Assembly (NCBI RefSeq): GCF_017313105.1
Contig: NZ_JAFLND010000001.1
Coordinates: 310,001 to 374,000, forward strand
Direction: 5' to 3'
Source of the DNA: [Muricauda] lutisoli (nom. illeg.)
GTDB lineage: Bacteria > Bacteroidota > Bacteroidia > Flavobacteriales > Flavobacteriaceae
Length of the DNA: 64,000 bases
Below, in pieces: positions 31,754 through 42,283 of the stretch. The position numbers and the translations under genes were made by a program. The notes below the pieces were generated by a model. It was given only the letters and a program-made list of their open reading frames with translations. It was not told the origin of the DNA and did no database searches. Each line of letters opens with the position of its first letter. The first letter of the stretch is position 1.

Positions 31754-32458
31754 TTAATCTTGCAGAGCGAATACTTTTTTTAACAAATTTGTTGTACGAG
31801 ACGAAACTTTTGTCCTAATTTCCTTTTCTTCAACGGCAATCATGGTATAGACTCCCTCCAAGGCTTCATTGGTAGTATAATCGGTTAAATCTGGATTGAC
31901 ATTGTTTGTCAAAGGTAAGCTGTTATACTTTGTGATAATGTTGCTCCATATTTGGTCTGCACCTACTTTTTGAAAGGAGTTTTTAATAATAGGATTGAAT
32001 TTATTGTATAGCTGGATCCTTGTAGCTTGCTGTAAATATTGGGTCGCTGCGTTATCGTTCCCCAACAAAATCTGTTTGGCATCATTAAAAGTGATACCCT
32101 TTACGGCATCTACAAAAATGGGCGTAGCTTCACCAACGGCATCCTCTGCAGCACGGTTAATGATTCTCAACCCTTCATCTGCCAAACTGGACAAACCAAT
32201 ATCTCGAAGCGTTTTGTCCACTTTCTGTAATTCCTCTGGAAGTAGGATTTTGACCAATTCATTTTTGTAAAATCCATTTTCTCTGGTCAGTTTGTTCACT
32301 TGTTTTTCAATGCCCATGTTAAGGGCTTCCCGCAATCCTTGTGCAATTTCGGCATTTCCAATTCCATTTGTTCCTTGGGGCAGTTGGTTTACAACCTGTT
32401 GCAGTTCAGCACATCCTACAAGTTGAAATGCTAAAAAGCATAGCAATAATCTTTTCAT
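31754..32458 (-). CDS. DUF4197 lipoprotein
   Basis: 234 residues. Lipobox LVGC (Cys16) after MKRLLLCFLAFQ. The rest is helical and matches DUF4197: AQGLREALNMGIEKQVNKL, ILLPEELQKVDKTLRDIGL, TDYTTNEALEGVYTMIAVEEKEIR and the tail SRTTNLLKKVFALQ. It is an exported lipoprotein of unknown function, widespread in Bacteroidota and Proteobacteria. It lies 77 bp downstream of the GH13 gene on the same strand, probably as a separate unit. Confidence 0.92.
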   Translation of the reverse strand: MKRLLLCFLAFQLVGCAELQQVVNQLPQGTNGIGNAEIAQGLREALNMGIEKQVNKLTRENGFYKNELVKILLPEELQKVDKTLRDIGLSSLADEGLRIINRAAEDAVGEATPIFVDAVKGITFNDAKQILLGNDNAATQYLQQATRIQLYNKFNPIIKNSFQKVGADQIWSNIITKYNSLPLTNNVNPDLTDYTTNEALEGVYTMIAVEEKEIRTKVSSRTTNLLKKVFALQD

Positions 32459-32535
32459 GGTTAAATGTTTAAATTGATATGAAAATACTTCGAATCACCT
32501 TAAAACCGACTGATTTTGAAATTTTTTAGGTGAAA

Positions 32536-34395
32536 TCACCTTAATTCAAAAATCAACCCGCTTTTGGCGCTAATTTCCAAGGTTTGGTGCAACTCGTATT
32601 CAGCGCCTGAAATTATTTCCCATCCTTTATTGAATCCTTGCATACCTTCCGAAAATCGTTCAAGGTTAATTTTTTGGTCTTTATCGGAATTGTTCAAAAC
32701 GACCATTACGGTTTCATCAGGATCATTGGGCAAGTATCTAAAATATACGTAGATGTTCTTAACAGGGGAGAAGTGAAGTGTTTTCCCAAAATGAACGGCT
32801 GGTTGGCCTTTTCGCCAGTTCAATAGTTTTTTGGTAAAATCATAATACTTGTTTTGTGCAACAGTTCTTCCATCGTTGGTAAAGGCATTATGTTCATCTC
32901 CTGGCCATCCACCTGGAAAATCCCGGCGAATATCACCATCGCCTTTACTTTTGTCCCCCAACATTCCTATTTCATCACCATAATAGATTTGGGGTATTCC
33001 TCGCAATGTCAATAGTAAGGTGAGTGCCAGTTTGTATTTGTCCAAGTCGCCCTCAAATTCCTGATTGATACGATTAACATCATGGTTGCCCATTTTTATC
33101 AATAGATTATTGATGTTGGGATATAGGAAATCCTTGGTCAAATGGTCATAAACCCTATAAAAGCCATCACTCCAATTCTGCTCATCCTCATGGAAAACTT
33201 GTAATAGAATATCGTGCAACGGGAAATCCATCACTGTTGGTAAATTGGAATTAAACCCTTGTATGGCACCAACTTTACTGTCCTTTTGCCAATAGGCGAT
33301 ATGGGCCGTGTCGTGCATAAAAGTTTCCCCCATAATATTAAAGTTGGGGTATTCTTCCATCACTCGGGTCACCCACTCGGTAATTCCCTGCTTGTCATTG
33401 TAAGGATAAGTGTCTACCCGGATGCCATCCAAATCCCCGCTTTCTATCCACCAAATGGCATTTTGCACCAAGTAGTTGATCACCATGGGGTTGCTTTCGT
33501 TCATGTCGGGCATGGTGTAATCAAACCAGCCATCCATGCAGCCCTTGGCATCAATTTTTGATGCATTGGGATCAAATTGAGTGGTTTGGATGTAATTGCT
33601 TCTTTTAAAGCCATTTTCCCCACCTTCCCAATAATGAATCCAATCTTTGGATGGTAGATCTTGAATGAGCCAATGGCTTATGCCCCAATGGTTGGGAACA
33701 AAATCCATAATATGTTTCATGTTCCGTTTATGGAGTTCGGAAGAAAGCTTGGCAAAATCTTCATTGGAACCGTAACGCGGGTCAATTAAATAAAGATCGC
33801 TACTGGCATAGCCATGGTACGAATAAACTTTTTCGTTATCCAAAGTGAGCGGTGTGCTCCAAAGGGTGGTCGCTCCAAGTTCGTGGATGTAGTCCAAATG
33901 ATCAATGATTCCTTGAATATCGCCGCCATGTCGCCCACCTTGATGATCTCGGTTGGCTTTTTCTATAGTTTCCGGTGTACTGTCATTTGATGCGTTTCCA
34001 TTGGCAAATCGGTCCGGCATTATAAGATATATGACATCCGATGAGTCGAACCCTTTTCTTTGTTCTGAATTTTCCCTTCTTGCTTTGAACTCATAATCAA
34101 AAGAATCAATTGTTCTTCGACCCTTTTTGAGGGATAAGGTTTGAATTCCAGGGGAGATCCCGTACGTGTCGACCGTCACAAATAAATAATTTGGGTTTTC
34201 CGTTTTCACTACCTTTTTGATGGTAATGTTCCCTGAAAATTCAGGGACTAGGTCGCTTATGTTGTCGCCATAGACCAAAACCTCTAATTCTGTCTGTTGC
34301 ATCCCGACCCACCAGTTAGGCGGTTCCACCCGTTCTATTTGACCCGATGCCACCCCACAAATGGTGAATAGAACCAGAGTTATAAGCTTTCTCAT
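32536..34395 (-). CDS. exported GH13 alpha-amylase/cyclomaltodextrinase-like hydrolase
   Basis: 619 residues. Signal peptide MRKLITLVLFTICGVASG, an N-terminal beta domain at about 25-105 (PPNWWVGM..LEVLVYG, a cyclomaltodextrinase_N-type start), then the GH13 barrel: VIYLIMPDRFANG, DFVPNHWG, DGIRVDTYPYN (nucleophile Asp), MGETF (acid Glu) and MGNHDVNR. A C-terminal beta domain ends the protein. It hydrolyses alpha-1,4 glucans in the periplasm or outside. ATG 34395 is preferred over an upstream ATG at 34446 because the signal peptide starts there. It follows the GH65 gene by 31 bp. Confidence 0.94.
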   Translation of the reverse strand: MRKLITLVLFTICGVASGQIERVEPPNWWVGMQQTELEVLVYGDNISDLVPEFSGNITIKKVVKTENPNYLFVTVDTYGISPGIQTLSLKKGRRTIDSFDYEFKARRENSEQRKGFDSSDVIYLIMPDRFANGNASNDSTPETIEKANRDHQGGRHGGDIQGIIDHLDYIHELGATTLWSTPLTLDNEKVYSYHGYASSDLYLIDPRYGSNEDFAKLSSELHKRNMKHIMDFVPNHWGISHWLIQDLPSKDWIHYWEGGENGFKRSNYIQTTQFDPNASKIDAKGCMDGWFDYTMPDMNESNPMVINYLVQNAIWWIESGDLDGIRVDTYPYNDKQGITEWVTRVMEEYPNFNIMGETFMHDTAHIAYWQKDSKVGAIQGFNSNLPTVMDFPLHDILLQVFHEDEQNWSDGFYRVYDHLTKDFLYPNINNLLIKMGNHDVNRINQEFEGDLDKYKLALTLLLTLRGIPQIYYGDEIGMLGDKSKGDGDIRRDFPGGWPGDEHNAFTNDGRTVAQNKYYDFTKKLLNWRKGQPAVHFGKTLHFSPVKNIYVYFRYLPNDPDETVMVVLNNSDKDQKINLERFSEGMQGFNKGWEIISGAEYELHQTLEISAKSGLIFELR

Positions 34396-34426
34396 AAATA
34401 TATGTTCAGTTGAATGTTCCTCCTTT

Positions 34427-36721
34427 TTAGGATTGATGGGAAACACGCAACGGTTGCTCGTTAACGATTACCTCAAGGGCATCACCTTCGTCAATAGTAA
34501 ATGCTGCTCCATCCTGCGTAACGGTTACTTTCAAAATACGATTCCTAAAGTTGATTTTAAAGGAATACATATCCCATTGTTCTGGTATTTTGGGAGAAAA
34601 ACAAAGTTTACCATCCTTAATTCGCATACCACCGAAACCTTCTACAATACTCATCCAGGTTCCGGCCATGGAGGTAATGTGCAATCCTTCTTCTACCTCT
34701 TTATTGTAATCGTCCAAATCCAATCTTGATGTACGGAGATAAAAAGTGTAGGCTTGCTCCATTCGGTCCAATTTTGCGGCTTGAACAGAGTGTACGCATG
34801 GAGAAAGCGAAGACTCGTGAACGGTGAACGGCTCATAAAAATCGAAATGCTTTTCCAGTTCTTCGTTGGTAAAATGGTCTTCAAAGAAATAGAATCCTTG
34901 GAGCGTGTCCGCCTGTTTGATGTATGGAGAACGTAAAATCCTGTCCCAGCTCCAGTGTTGGTTGATCGGGCGTTCTTTTTTATCCAAATCGGCCACGCGG
35001 ACCAAATCCTTGTCCAAAAATCCATCTTGCTGGAGGTAAACGCCATGCTCTTCAGAACGAGGGAAGTACATATGGGCAGCTACTTTTTTCCATAGCCCTG
35101 TCTCGTCATTGGTCAGTTGGGTCTTCTCCATCACCCTTTTGTAATCTTCTGGATAGTTCTGTTGCACGTGTTCCAATTGCTCCAAGGCATATTCCAAACA
35201 CCATTTGGCCAAGTAATTTGTGTACCAATTGTTGTTTACGTTATTTTCATACTCGTTTGGGCCGGTTACACCGAGCATTACATATTTGTTGCGATGTGCG
35301 GACCAATTTACCCGCTGCTGCCAAAAACGAGCTATTCCGATCAGAACTTCCAATCCCATTTCTGGAACGTAGCTGTAATCTTCGGTGTATCTTGTGTAGT
35401 TGTAAATGGCATATGCTATGGCTCCGTTCCTATGGATCTCTTCAAATGTGATTTCCCATTCGTTATGGCATTCTTCACCATTCATGGTAACCATGGGGTA
35501 GAGGGCCGCCCCATTTTTAAAACCGAGCTTTTCAGCGTTTTCGATAGCTTTCTCTAGATGGTTGTACCTGTATGTGAGCAGTTTTCGGGCTACTTCCTGA
35601 TTTTTGGTCGCCATATAAAATGGAAGACAGTAAGCCTCTGTATCCCAATAGGTACTTCCACCATACTTTTCCCCTGTAAATCCTTTGGGGCCAATATTCA
35701 ATCTGGAATCGGTTCCAGTATAGGTCTGGTTCAGTTGAAAAATATTGAAGCGAATGCCTTGCTGAGCTTTAACATCTCCGTCGATGTAGATGTCGCTCAT
35801 TTCCCAAATTTGCCCCCAAGCTTTTTTCTGTTCTTCCAAAAGACCATCAAAGCCAAGAGATGAGACTTGGTCCAGTGTTTCGTTGGCAGCTTCGATTAAT
35901 TTGTTGGCCTTATGATTGCGGTCCACCGTGTATCCGCCAAATTTGACCAAGCTTACTTTTTCTCCTTTTTTTATGTTTTGCACGAATTGAAAGCCAATGG
36001 AAAGCTCTTCTTTGGTTTCGGAATCCGGAGTTGTTGATAAGGTGTCGTTATAAATCAAATGGGCTTGCATAAAGGTGCATACATTAAAATGGGTTTTCAT
36101 GGTATGCGACTCGATAAAGGCCCTGTTCTTTTCTGTTTTGATGCTTGTGGTATTCCAAAATTTATCGTCCCAGTTACTGTCTTCATTGGTGATGCCCGAA
36201 TCGATATAAGGTTTAAAAACCACCTCTGCATCCGAATTAAGTGGGGCGATTTCAAACTTGATGGCTCCAACTTCATCATGGGACAGACTCAGAAATCGTG
36301 TAGCAACCACTTCAATTTCTATATTGTTGGGTGTGGTCGCTATGAAATTTCTTCGATACCACCCTTCTTTCATGTTCAGTTCCCTCTTAAAGTTTTTAAT
36401 GTTGGTACAAGTGGCCAAATCCAAGGGGGTGCCATTTATCTCTACATCAATTCCAATCCAATTCGGGGCATTCAATACTTTGGCGAAGTATTCTGGATAA
36501 CCGTTTTTCCACCACCCGACACGGGTTTTGTCGGGGTAATAGACTCCTCCAATATAGCTTCCTTGAAAAGTAGGTCCGGAATATGATTCTTCAAAATTGG
36601 CACGCTGCCCCATAGCGCCATTACCAATACTAAAAAGGCTTTCTGAAGATTTGACTCGATCTTGGTCAAAACCTTCTTCAATAATGCTCCATGGGTTGGG
36701 TTGTATGTAGTCTTGATTCAT
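34427..36721 (-). CDS. GH65 family glycoside phosphorylase, probably maltose phosphorylase
   Basis: 764-residue cytoplasmic enzyme with the GH65 layout: N-terminal beta-sandwich (FSIGNGAMGQRANFEE), linker, and (alpha/alpha)6 barrel with the catalytic Glu in NGEECHNEWEITFEEIH. The phosphate-binding region is near GTWMSIVEGFGG. Members phosphorolyse maltose, trehalose, kojibiose or nigerose; maltose is favoured because of the GH13 partner. A beta-phosphoglucomutase, often adjacent, is not present here. It is the first gene of a two-gene unit with GH13. Confidence 0.92.
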   Translation of the reverse strand: MNQDYIQPNPWSIIEEGFDQDRVKSSESLFSIGNGAMGQRANFEESYSGPTFQGSYIGGVYYPDKTRVGWWKNGYPEYFAKVLNAPNWIGIDVEINGTPLDLATCTNIKNFKRELNMKEGWYRRNFIATTPNNIEIEVVATRFLSLSHDEVGAIKFEIAPLNSDAEVVFKPYIDSGITNEDSNWDDKFWNTTSIKTEKNRAFIESHTMKTHFNVCTFMQAHLIYNDTLSTTPDSETKEELSIGFQFVQNIKKGEKVSLVKFGGYTVDRNHKANKLIEAANETLDQVSSLGFDGLLEEQKKAWGQIWEMSDIYIDGDVKAQQGIRFNIFQLNQTYTGTDSRLNIGPKGFTGEKYGGSTYWDTEAYCLPFYMATKNQEVARKLLTYRYNHLEKAIENAEKLGFKNGAALYPMVTMNGEECHNEWEITFEEIHRNGAIAYAIYNYTRYTEDYSYVPEMGLEVLIGIARFWQQRVNWSAHRNKYVMLGVTGPNEYENNVNNNWYTNYLAKWCLEYALEQLEHVQQNYPEDYKRVMEKTQLTNDETGLWKKVAAHMYFPRSEEHGVYLQQDGFLDKDLVRVADLDKKERPINQHWSWDRILRSPYIKQADTLQGFYFFEDHFTNEELEKHFDFYEPFTVHESSLSPCVHSVQAAKLDRMEQAYTFYLRTSRLDLDDYNKEVEEGLHITSMAGTWMSIVEGFGGMRIKDGKLCFSPKIPEQWDMYSFKINFRNRILKVTVTQDGAAFTIDEGDALEVIVNEQPLRVSHQS

Positions 36722-36789
36722 TGTAGAAATGATTGATGTTGTGTTTATTTAATGTTTACTTGCTGATTAGAAGATACGTAATCTTTCCC

Positions 36790-37638
36790 CTAAGAAAAAA
36801 TCACGGTTTTATTGTTGTATACCATGGTTTTCCGTGCTACGTGAAGCTGCACTGCACGGGAAAGGACAATACGCTCCAAGTCCCTTCCTTTGGCTATAAA
36901 ATCCTTTACGGAATGCGTGTGTGAAACAGTGGTCACATCCTGTTCAATGATAGGCCCGGCATCCAAATTCTCCGTAACGTAATGGCTTGTTGCACCTATG
37001 ATCTTAACACCCCTTTTAAAAGCGGCATGGTAAGGTTTTGCCCCTGCAAAGGCGGGTAAAAAAGAATGGTGGATATTGATGATTTTCTGTGGGAACACAT
37101 CAATCACCTTTGGTGATACTATTTGCATGTACCTGGCCAAAACAATAAAATCCACGCCATATTGTTCCAAAAGCTCCAGTTGCTTGTCCTCGGCTTCGGA
37201 TTTATTTTCTTTGGTCACGGGAATATAAAAATAGGGAATGCCAAACTGTTCCGCTACATATTCCAAATCCTTATGGTTGCTTAAAATAAAGGGGATATCC
37301 ACTGATAATTCGCCAGAATTGTAACGGCTCAGCAAATCATAAAGGCAATGATTGTATTTGGAAACAAAAATGGCCATTTTTGGCCGGTACACATCGGTAT
37401 AGGCATCCCATTCCATATGAAACTTAGTGGCCAATTCCTTTGCAAAATCCTCTTTAAACTTGTATAGGTCCAATTCCTGTTCAAACTCACTTTTTAAACG
37501 CATAAAAAAAACGCCCGCTTGTTTGTCCACATGTTGGTCCAAATAAACCACGTTCCCCTTTTGTTGATGGATAAAAGTGGTTACCGAGCGGATGATTCCC
37601 GATTGGTCTGGACAATTGATAAGGATGGTCAGTTTCAT
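36790..37638 (-). CDS. purU: formyltetrahydrofolate deformylase
   Basis: 282 residues. An N-terminal ACT domain at about 1-80 (KLTILINCPDQSGIIRSVT) is followed by the formyltransferase-like hydrolase domain with MAIFVSKYNHCLYDLL, PVTKENK, VLARYMQI, INIHHSFLPAF and GATSHYVTENLDAGPIIEQD. It releases formate from 10-formyl-THF and feeds purine synthesis or one-carbon balance. ATG 37638 is preferred over the ATG three codons upstream by family similarity. It is divergent from the acyl-CoA mutase gene. Confidence 0.95.
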   Translation of the reverse strand: MKLTILINCPDQSGIIRSVTTFIHQQKGNVVYLDQHVDKQAGVFFMRLKSEFEQELDLYKFKEDFAKELATKFHMEWDAYTDVYRPKMAIFVSKYNHCLYDLLSRYNSGELSVDIPFILSNHKDLEYVAEQFGIPYFYIPVTKENKSEAEDKQLELLEQYGVDFIVLARYMQIVSPKVIDVFPQKIINIHHSFLPAFAGAKPYHAAFKRGVKIIGATSHYVTENLDAGPIIEQDVTTVSHTHSVKDFIAKGRDLERIVLSRAVQLHVARKTMVYNNKTVIFS

Positions 37639-37780
37639 TGGACACATTTAGGCGGATAAAATTATGGTATTCAAAAAAGGAAGCCCAAAGATTTAATATT
37701 TTTTATACAATCTTAATCAAAATCAATTTTCAATTGCATTTTCTGTAAATTGCAGAGCAAAATCAGACCTTTTATTGCAG

Positions 37781-40700
37781 ATGGAACAAATTAAACCCTA
37801 CAAGCCTAAACATAAAATAAGAATTGTTACCGCAGCATCCCTGTTCGATGGGCATGATGCAGCAATCAATATAATGCGAAGAATCATCCAGGCTACTGGA
37901 GTCGAGGTAATCCATTTAGGACACGATAGGAGTGTGGCAGAAGTGGTTGATTGTGCGATCCAAGAGGATGCGAATGCCATTGCAATGACATCATACCAAG
38001 GTGGGCACAACGAATACTTCCGATATATGTTCGATTTGTTGAAAGAAAAAGGTGCGGGCCACATCAAAATTTTTGGTGGCGGTGGCGGTGTTATCCTGCC
38101 TGAAGAAATAAAGGAACTGATGGATTACGGCATTGAACGGATTTATTCCCCCGATGACGGTCGGGAAATGGGTCTTCAGGGTATGATCAACGATTTGGTG
38201 GAGCGATGTGATGATGCAGTTCCCGATTTGGACCTTCCCAAGGAAAAAACTCTTGAAGATGAACTCAAGGCTAAACATCCCAACACTTTGGCACGGTTGA
38301 TTTCATTGGCCGAAAACCGTCACGAAGCGTTTGAAAAATATCAACCAGTCATTGAAAAAGCCGAAAATAATGTTCCCGTTTTAGGAATTACGGGAACTGG
38401 GGGAGCTGGTAAATCCAGTTTGGTGGATGAATTGGTACGCCGATTTTTAATAGATTTTCCTGACAAACACATTGGGATTGTTTCCGTGGACCCATCCAAA
38501 CGAAAAACCGGGGGCGCTCTTTTGGGAGATAGAATACGAATGAACGCGATCAATAACGATAGGGTATACATGCGTTCGTTGGCCACCCGGCAGTCTAATT
38601 TGGCTTTGTCCAAATATGTAGCGGAGGCGGTACAAGTTCTAAAAGCGGCAAAATATGACCTGATAATCCTGGAAACCTCAGGGATAGGTCAGTCCGATAC
38701 CGAAATATTGGAACACAGCGACATATCGCTTTATGTGATGACACCGGAGTTTGGTGCGGCCACACAATTGGAGAAAATTGATATGCTGGACTTCGCCGAT
38801 ATTGTTGCCATCAACAAATTTGATAAACGGGGAGCTTTGGATGCGATTCGCGATGTGAAAAAGCAATACGCCCGGAACCATGGATTATGGCATACCAATG
38901 AAGATGAACTCCCAATTTTTGGGACCATTGCTTCGCAGTTCAATGATCCTGGAATGAACAACCTTTATAAAAAGGTGATGGAAACCTTGGTGGAGAAAGC
39001 AGGTTCCACTTTGAATTCCACTCTGGAGATTACCCAGGAAATGTCGGAGAAAATCTACGTGATTCCACCATCCCGAACACGATATTTATCAGAGATAGCC
39101 GAAAACAACAGGAGTTATGATGCCAAGGCGAAGGAAGAGGCCAAAATAGCCCAAAAACTTTACGGTATCTTTTTGACAATGGCATCCACATTGGAAATGG
39201 ACCAAGAACAGGCAGAAGAATTGTTCTTGGATAAATCGGGCTTGAATGAAGAGAAAATCGAATCCCACATCAAAAATGAGGCATCCAAGGAATTGATAAA
39301 TCTCCTGATCAAGGAATTTGATAGAGTGAAAATGCACTTGAACCCACACCATTGGGAGGACATTTTAAAGTGGAAGGAAAAAGTTAACCGGTACAAGGCA
39401 GAAATCTACTCCTTTAAAGTGCGGGACAAGGAAGTCAACATTAAAACACATACCGAATCCTTATCACATAGTCAGATTCCAAAAGTGTCCTTGCCCAAGT
39501 ACAAAGCGTGGGGCGATATCTTACAATGGATCTTGCAAGAAAATGTTCCAGGCGAATTCCCATACACTGCAGGACTGTACCCTTTTAAAAGGGAGGGTGA
39601 GGATCCCACCCGAATGTTCGCAGGAGAAGGTGGTCCAGAGCGGACCAACCGTCGATTCCATTATGTGAGTATGGATATGCCCGCCAAACGATTGTCCACT
39701 GCATTTGATTCGGTCACCTTATATGGAAACGATCCAGATCATAGGCCGGATATCTACGGAAAAATTGGTAACGCAGGAGTGTCCATCTGCTGTTTGGACG
39801 ACGCCAAAAAACTGTATTCCGGTTTTGACCTGAGCAGTCCAATGACCTCGGTAAGTATGACCATTAATGGTCCCGCGCCCATGCTTTTGGCTTTTTTTAT
39901 GAACGCTGCCATTGATCAAAATTGCGAGAAGTATATCAAGGAGAATGGCTTGGAAAAAGAGACCGAAGATAAGATCAAGACTATTTTTAAAGAGAAAGGG
40001 ATGGCACAGCCCAACTATTACGGCGAACTTCCCGAAGGGAACAATGGCCTTGGGTTGATGCTCTTGGGCGTAACGGGAGACCAAGTGCTTCCCGAAAGTG
40101 TGTACCAAGAAATAAAGGCCAAGACCCTGAACCAGGTTCGTGGTACGGTGCAGGCTGATATTTTAAAAGAAGATCAAGCACAGAACACCTGTATTTTTTC
40201 GACCGAATTTGCACTGCGATTGATGGGCGATGTACAGGAATATTTTATTGAGCAACAGGTGCGCAATTTCTACTCGGTTTCCATTTCGGGCTATCATATT
40301 GCAGAAGCGGGGGCCAATCCTATCACCCAGTTGGCCTTTACACTTTCCAATGGGTTTACCTATGTGGAATACTACTTGAGTCGTGAAATGGACATCAACA
40401 AGTTCGGTCCAAACCTTTCGTTCTTCTTTTCCAACGGAGTGGACCCGGAATATGCGGTCATTGGACGCGTAGCTCGACGCATTTGGTCGAAGGCCCTTAA
40501 GGAAAAATATGGGGCCAATCCAAGGGCACAGATGTTGAAGTATCATATCCAAACCTCAGGAAGAAGCCTGCACGCACAGGAAATTGATTTTAACGATATC
40601 CGCACCACACTTCAGGCCTTGTATGCGATTTATGACAATTGCAATTCTTTGCATACCAATGCTTATGACGAGGCGATCACTACGCCTACAGAGGAGTCCG

Positions 40701-41239
40701 TCCGTAGGGCAATGGCCATACAGCTGATCATCAACAAAGAACTGGGATTGGCTAAAAATGAAAATCCAATACAAGGATCTTTCATTATTGAAGAACTGAC
40801 CGAGTTGGTAGAGGAGGCCGTTTTAATGGAGTTTGACAGGATTACGGAACGTGGTGGTGTACTCGGAGCTATGGAAACAATGTATCAGCGCTCCAAGATT
40901 CAAGAGGAAAGCCTTCATTATGAAACCTTGAAACACTCGGGAGAATATCCGATTATTGGGGTAAATACGTTTTTGAGTTCCAAGGGTTCGCCGACCATTT
41001 TACCGGCAGAGGTGATCCGTGCTACAGAAACTGAAAAGGAAAATCAGATAAATACCTTGCAAAACCTTCACAAACGGGAGGCTGACGAGGCTGAGAAACA
41101 GTTGAACGAATTACAGGAAGTGGCCATTAACAATGAAAACATTTTTGAAAAGTTGATGGAGGCCGCCAAATATTGCTCGTTGGGCCAGATAACCGAAGCG
41201 CTGTTCCAAGTAGGGGGGCAGTACCGAAGAAATATGTAG
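37781..41239 (+). CDS. icmF: fused acyl-CoA mutase IcmF (B12-binding, G-protein chaperone and mutase in one chain)
   Basis: 1152 residues in the IcmF order. The cobalamin-binding domain at 10-140 has the base-off motif DGHDAA with axial His25. A MeaB-type GTPase is at about 195-420 (P-loop GTGGAGKS 205-212), a linker follows, then the mutase TIM barrel at about 560-1060 ([44 protein letters not shown]). It interconverts isobutyryl-CoA and butyryl-CoA or a related pair; substrate choice cannot be read by eye. ATG 37781 is chosen over TTG 37775. Confidence 0.95.
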   Translation: MEQIKPYKPKHKIRIVTAASLFDGHDAAINIMRRIIQATGVEVIHLGHDRSVAEVVDCAIQEDANAIAMTSYQGGHNEYFRYMFDLLKEKGAGHIKIFGGGGGVILPEEIKELMDYGIERIYSPDDGREMGLQGMINDLVERCDDAVPDLDLPKEKTLEDELKAKHPNTLARLISLAENRHEAFEKYQPVIEKAENNVPVLGITGTGGAGKSSLVDELVRRFLIDFPDKHIGIVSVDPSKRKTGGALLGDRIRMNAINNDRVYMRSLATRQSNLALSKYVAEAVQVLKAAKYDLIILETSGIGQSDTEILEHSDISLYVMTPEFGAATQLEKIDMLDFADIVAINKFDKRGALDAIRDVKKQYARNHGLWHTNEDELPIFGTIASQFNDPGMNNLYKKVMETLVEKAGSTLNSTLEITQEMSEKIYVIPPSRTRYLSEIAENNRSYDAKAKEEAKIAQKLYGIFLTMASTLEMDQEQAEELFLDKSGLNEEKIESHIKNEASKELINLLIKEFDRVKMHLNPHHWEDILKWKEKVNRYKAEIYSFKVRDKEVNIKTHTESLSHSQIPKVSLPKYKAWGDILQWILQENVPGEFPYTAGLYPFKREGEDPTRMFAGEGGPERTNRRFHYVSMDMPAKRLSTAFDSVTLYGNDPDHRPDIYGKIGNAGVSICCLDDAKKLYSGFDLSSPMTSVSMTINGPAPMLLAFFMNAAIDQNCEKYIKENGLEKETEDKIKTIFKEKGMAQPNYYGELPEGNNGLGLMLLGVTGDQVLPESVYQEIKAKTLNQVRGTVQADILKEDQAQNTCIFSTEFALRLMGDVQEYFIEQQVRNFYSVSISGYHIAEAGANPITQLAFTLSNGFTYVEYYLSREMDINKFGPNLSFFFSNGVDPEYAVIGRVARRIWSKALKEKYGANPRAQMLKYHIQTSGRSLHAQEIDFNDIRTTLQALYAIYDNCNSLHTNAYDEAITTPTEESVRRAMAIQLIINKELGLAKNENPIQGSFIIEELTELVEEAVLMEFDRITERGGVLGAMETMYQRSKIQEESLHYETLKHSGEYPIIGVNTFLSSKGSPTILPAEVIRATETEKENQINTLQNLHKREADEAEKQLNELQEVAINNENIFEKLMEAAKYCSLGQITEALFQVGGQYRRNM

Positions 41240-41245
41240 GGGAAA

Positions 41246-41647
41246 TTAGTCGTTCTTGTTGATCAAGGACTTTCTCCATTTTTTAAAGGAAACACGGAAT
41301 ATGCGAATCTCTTTTCTAAGGAGGTTCAGGTATTCCTTTTCTTTTACCCCGTCACGTTCCAATCCATTGCAATAAGCCAAGATGTTACGGGTCATGATGT
41401 TTACGTAAGAAAGGCTCCTCATACGAACGGACGGGCAATTGCTCAATGCGGCTTGTTCGACCTCTTTGGTAATAAGGTCGGCATCGGCCAACAGGGATTT
41501 GGAAATGTCATCTCGGAAAGAATCTATTTTGCGCAGGGACAAAATCTCTCTGTTTTGGGCAAAATAAGCCGCAACCGCTTCGCTCATGTCGCGAAGGGCC
41601 AAAGATCTACGGTATACACCAAGGGAATTAAGAGAATGTCTCTCCAT
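41246..41647 (-). CDS. conserved-looking helical protein of unknown function
   Basis: 133 residues with no signal peptide and no membrane helix. It is rich in Arg, Leu and Ser (VYRRSLALRDMSEAVAAYFAQN, RMRSLSYVNIMTRNILAYC) and has a basic end (FRVSFKKWRKSLINKND). The predicted all-helical layout suggests a four-helix bundle. It is convergent with icmF, with 6 bp between the two stops, and divergent from the Lrp gene. I do not recognise a family. Confidence 0.7.
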   Translation of the reverse strand: MERHSLNSLGVYRRSLALRDMSEAVAAYFAQNREILSLRKIDSFRDDISKSLLADADLITKEVEQAALSNCPSVRMRSLSYVNIMTRNILAYCNGLERDGVKEKEYLNLLRKEIRIFRVSFKKWRKSLINKND

Positions 41648-41769
41648 GTTTTTCTAGCAATTTTGTATTATAAAATTAAGCACGATTCAATTTTTTTTAC
41701 TTTTGTTAATAAAGCTATTATTCGATTTTACTTTCGATAACAAAAAAATAGTGGTATATTTCTTTATAT

Positions 41770-42222
41770 ATGAAGATAGATGACTTGAATTGGCAAATAT
41801 TGAACCATTTGCAGCAAAATGCGAGGGAATCATTTGCCAATATTGGTAGGAAAATCGGGTTGACACCACCCGCTGTGGCGGAGCGCGTGAAAAAGATGGA
41901 AGACCTCGGGATTATTGAGCGTTATGGAGCCAACATTTCTTATGTTGAAGCTGGTTATCAGCTTAAGGCCATAATTATGTTGAGGGCTTTTATGGGAAAG
42001 TTGAAGCCTTTTCTGGATAAGGTAAAAACCTTTCAAGAGGTGGTCAATTGTTATCGAATAACGGGTAATGAAAACATCATTATGGAGGTAGTGCTCAGAG
42101 ATCAATCGCATTTAGAAAAATTTATTGATGAACTTATCGTTTATGGAGAATGTAGGACGCACATTGTATTGTCCAATGTTGTAGCTAATTCACCCATCAA
42201 AAAAAGTAAGGTGAGTAAATAG
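41770..42222 (+). CDS. Lrp/AsnC family transcriptional regulator
   Basis: 150 residues. An N-terminal AsnC-type helix-turn-helix (DDLNWQILNHLQQNARESFANIGRKIGLTPPAVAERVKKMEDLGII) is followed by the RAM ligand-binding domain (GYQLKAIIMLRAFMG, VVNCYRITGNENIIMEV). Members sense amino acids and form octamers. It stands alone between divergent genes with an AT-rich upstream region, so its targets are not apparent from the neighbourhood. Confidence 0.95.
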   Translation: MKIDDLNWQILNHLQQNARESFANIGRKIGLTPPAVAERVKKMEDLGIIERYGANISYVEAGYQLKAIIMLRAFMGKLKPFLDKVKTFQEVVNCYRITGNENIIMEVVLRDQSHLEKFIDELIVYGECRTHIVLSNVVANSPIKKSKVSK

Positions 42223-42283
42223 CTTTCTTGTTAAATTGGTTATTTGAAACATACTTTGGCTGGATTTTTGTGAACTTAGAATT

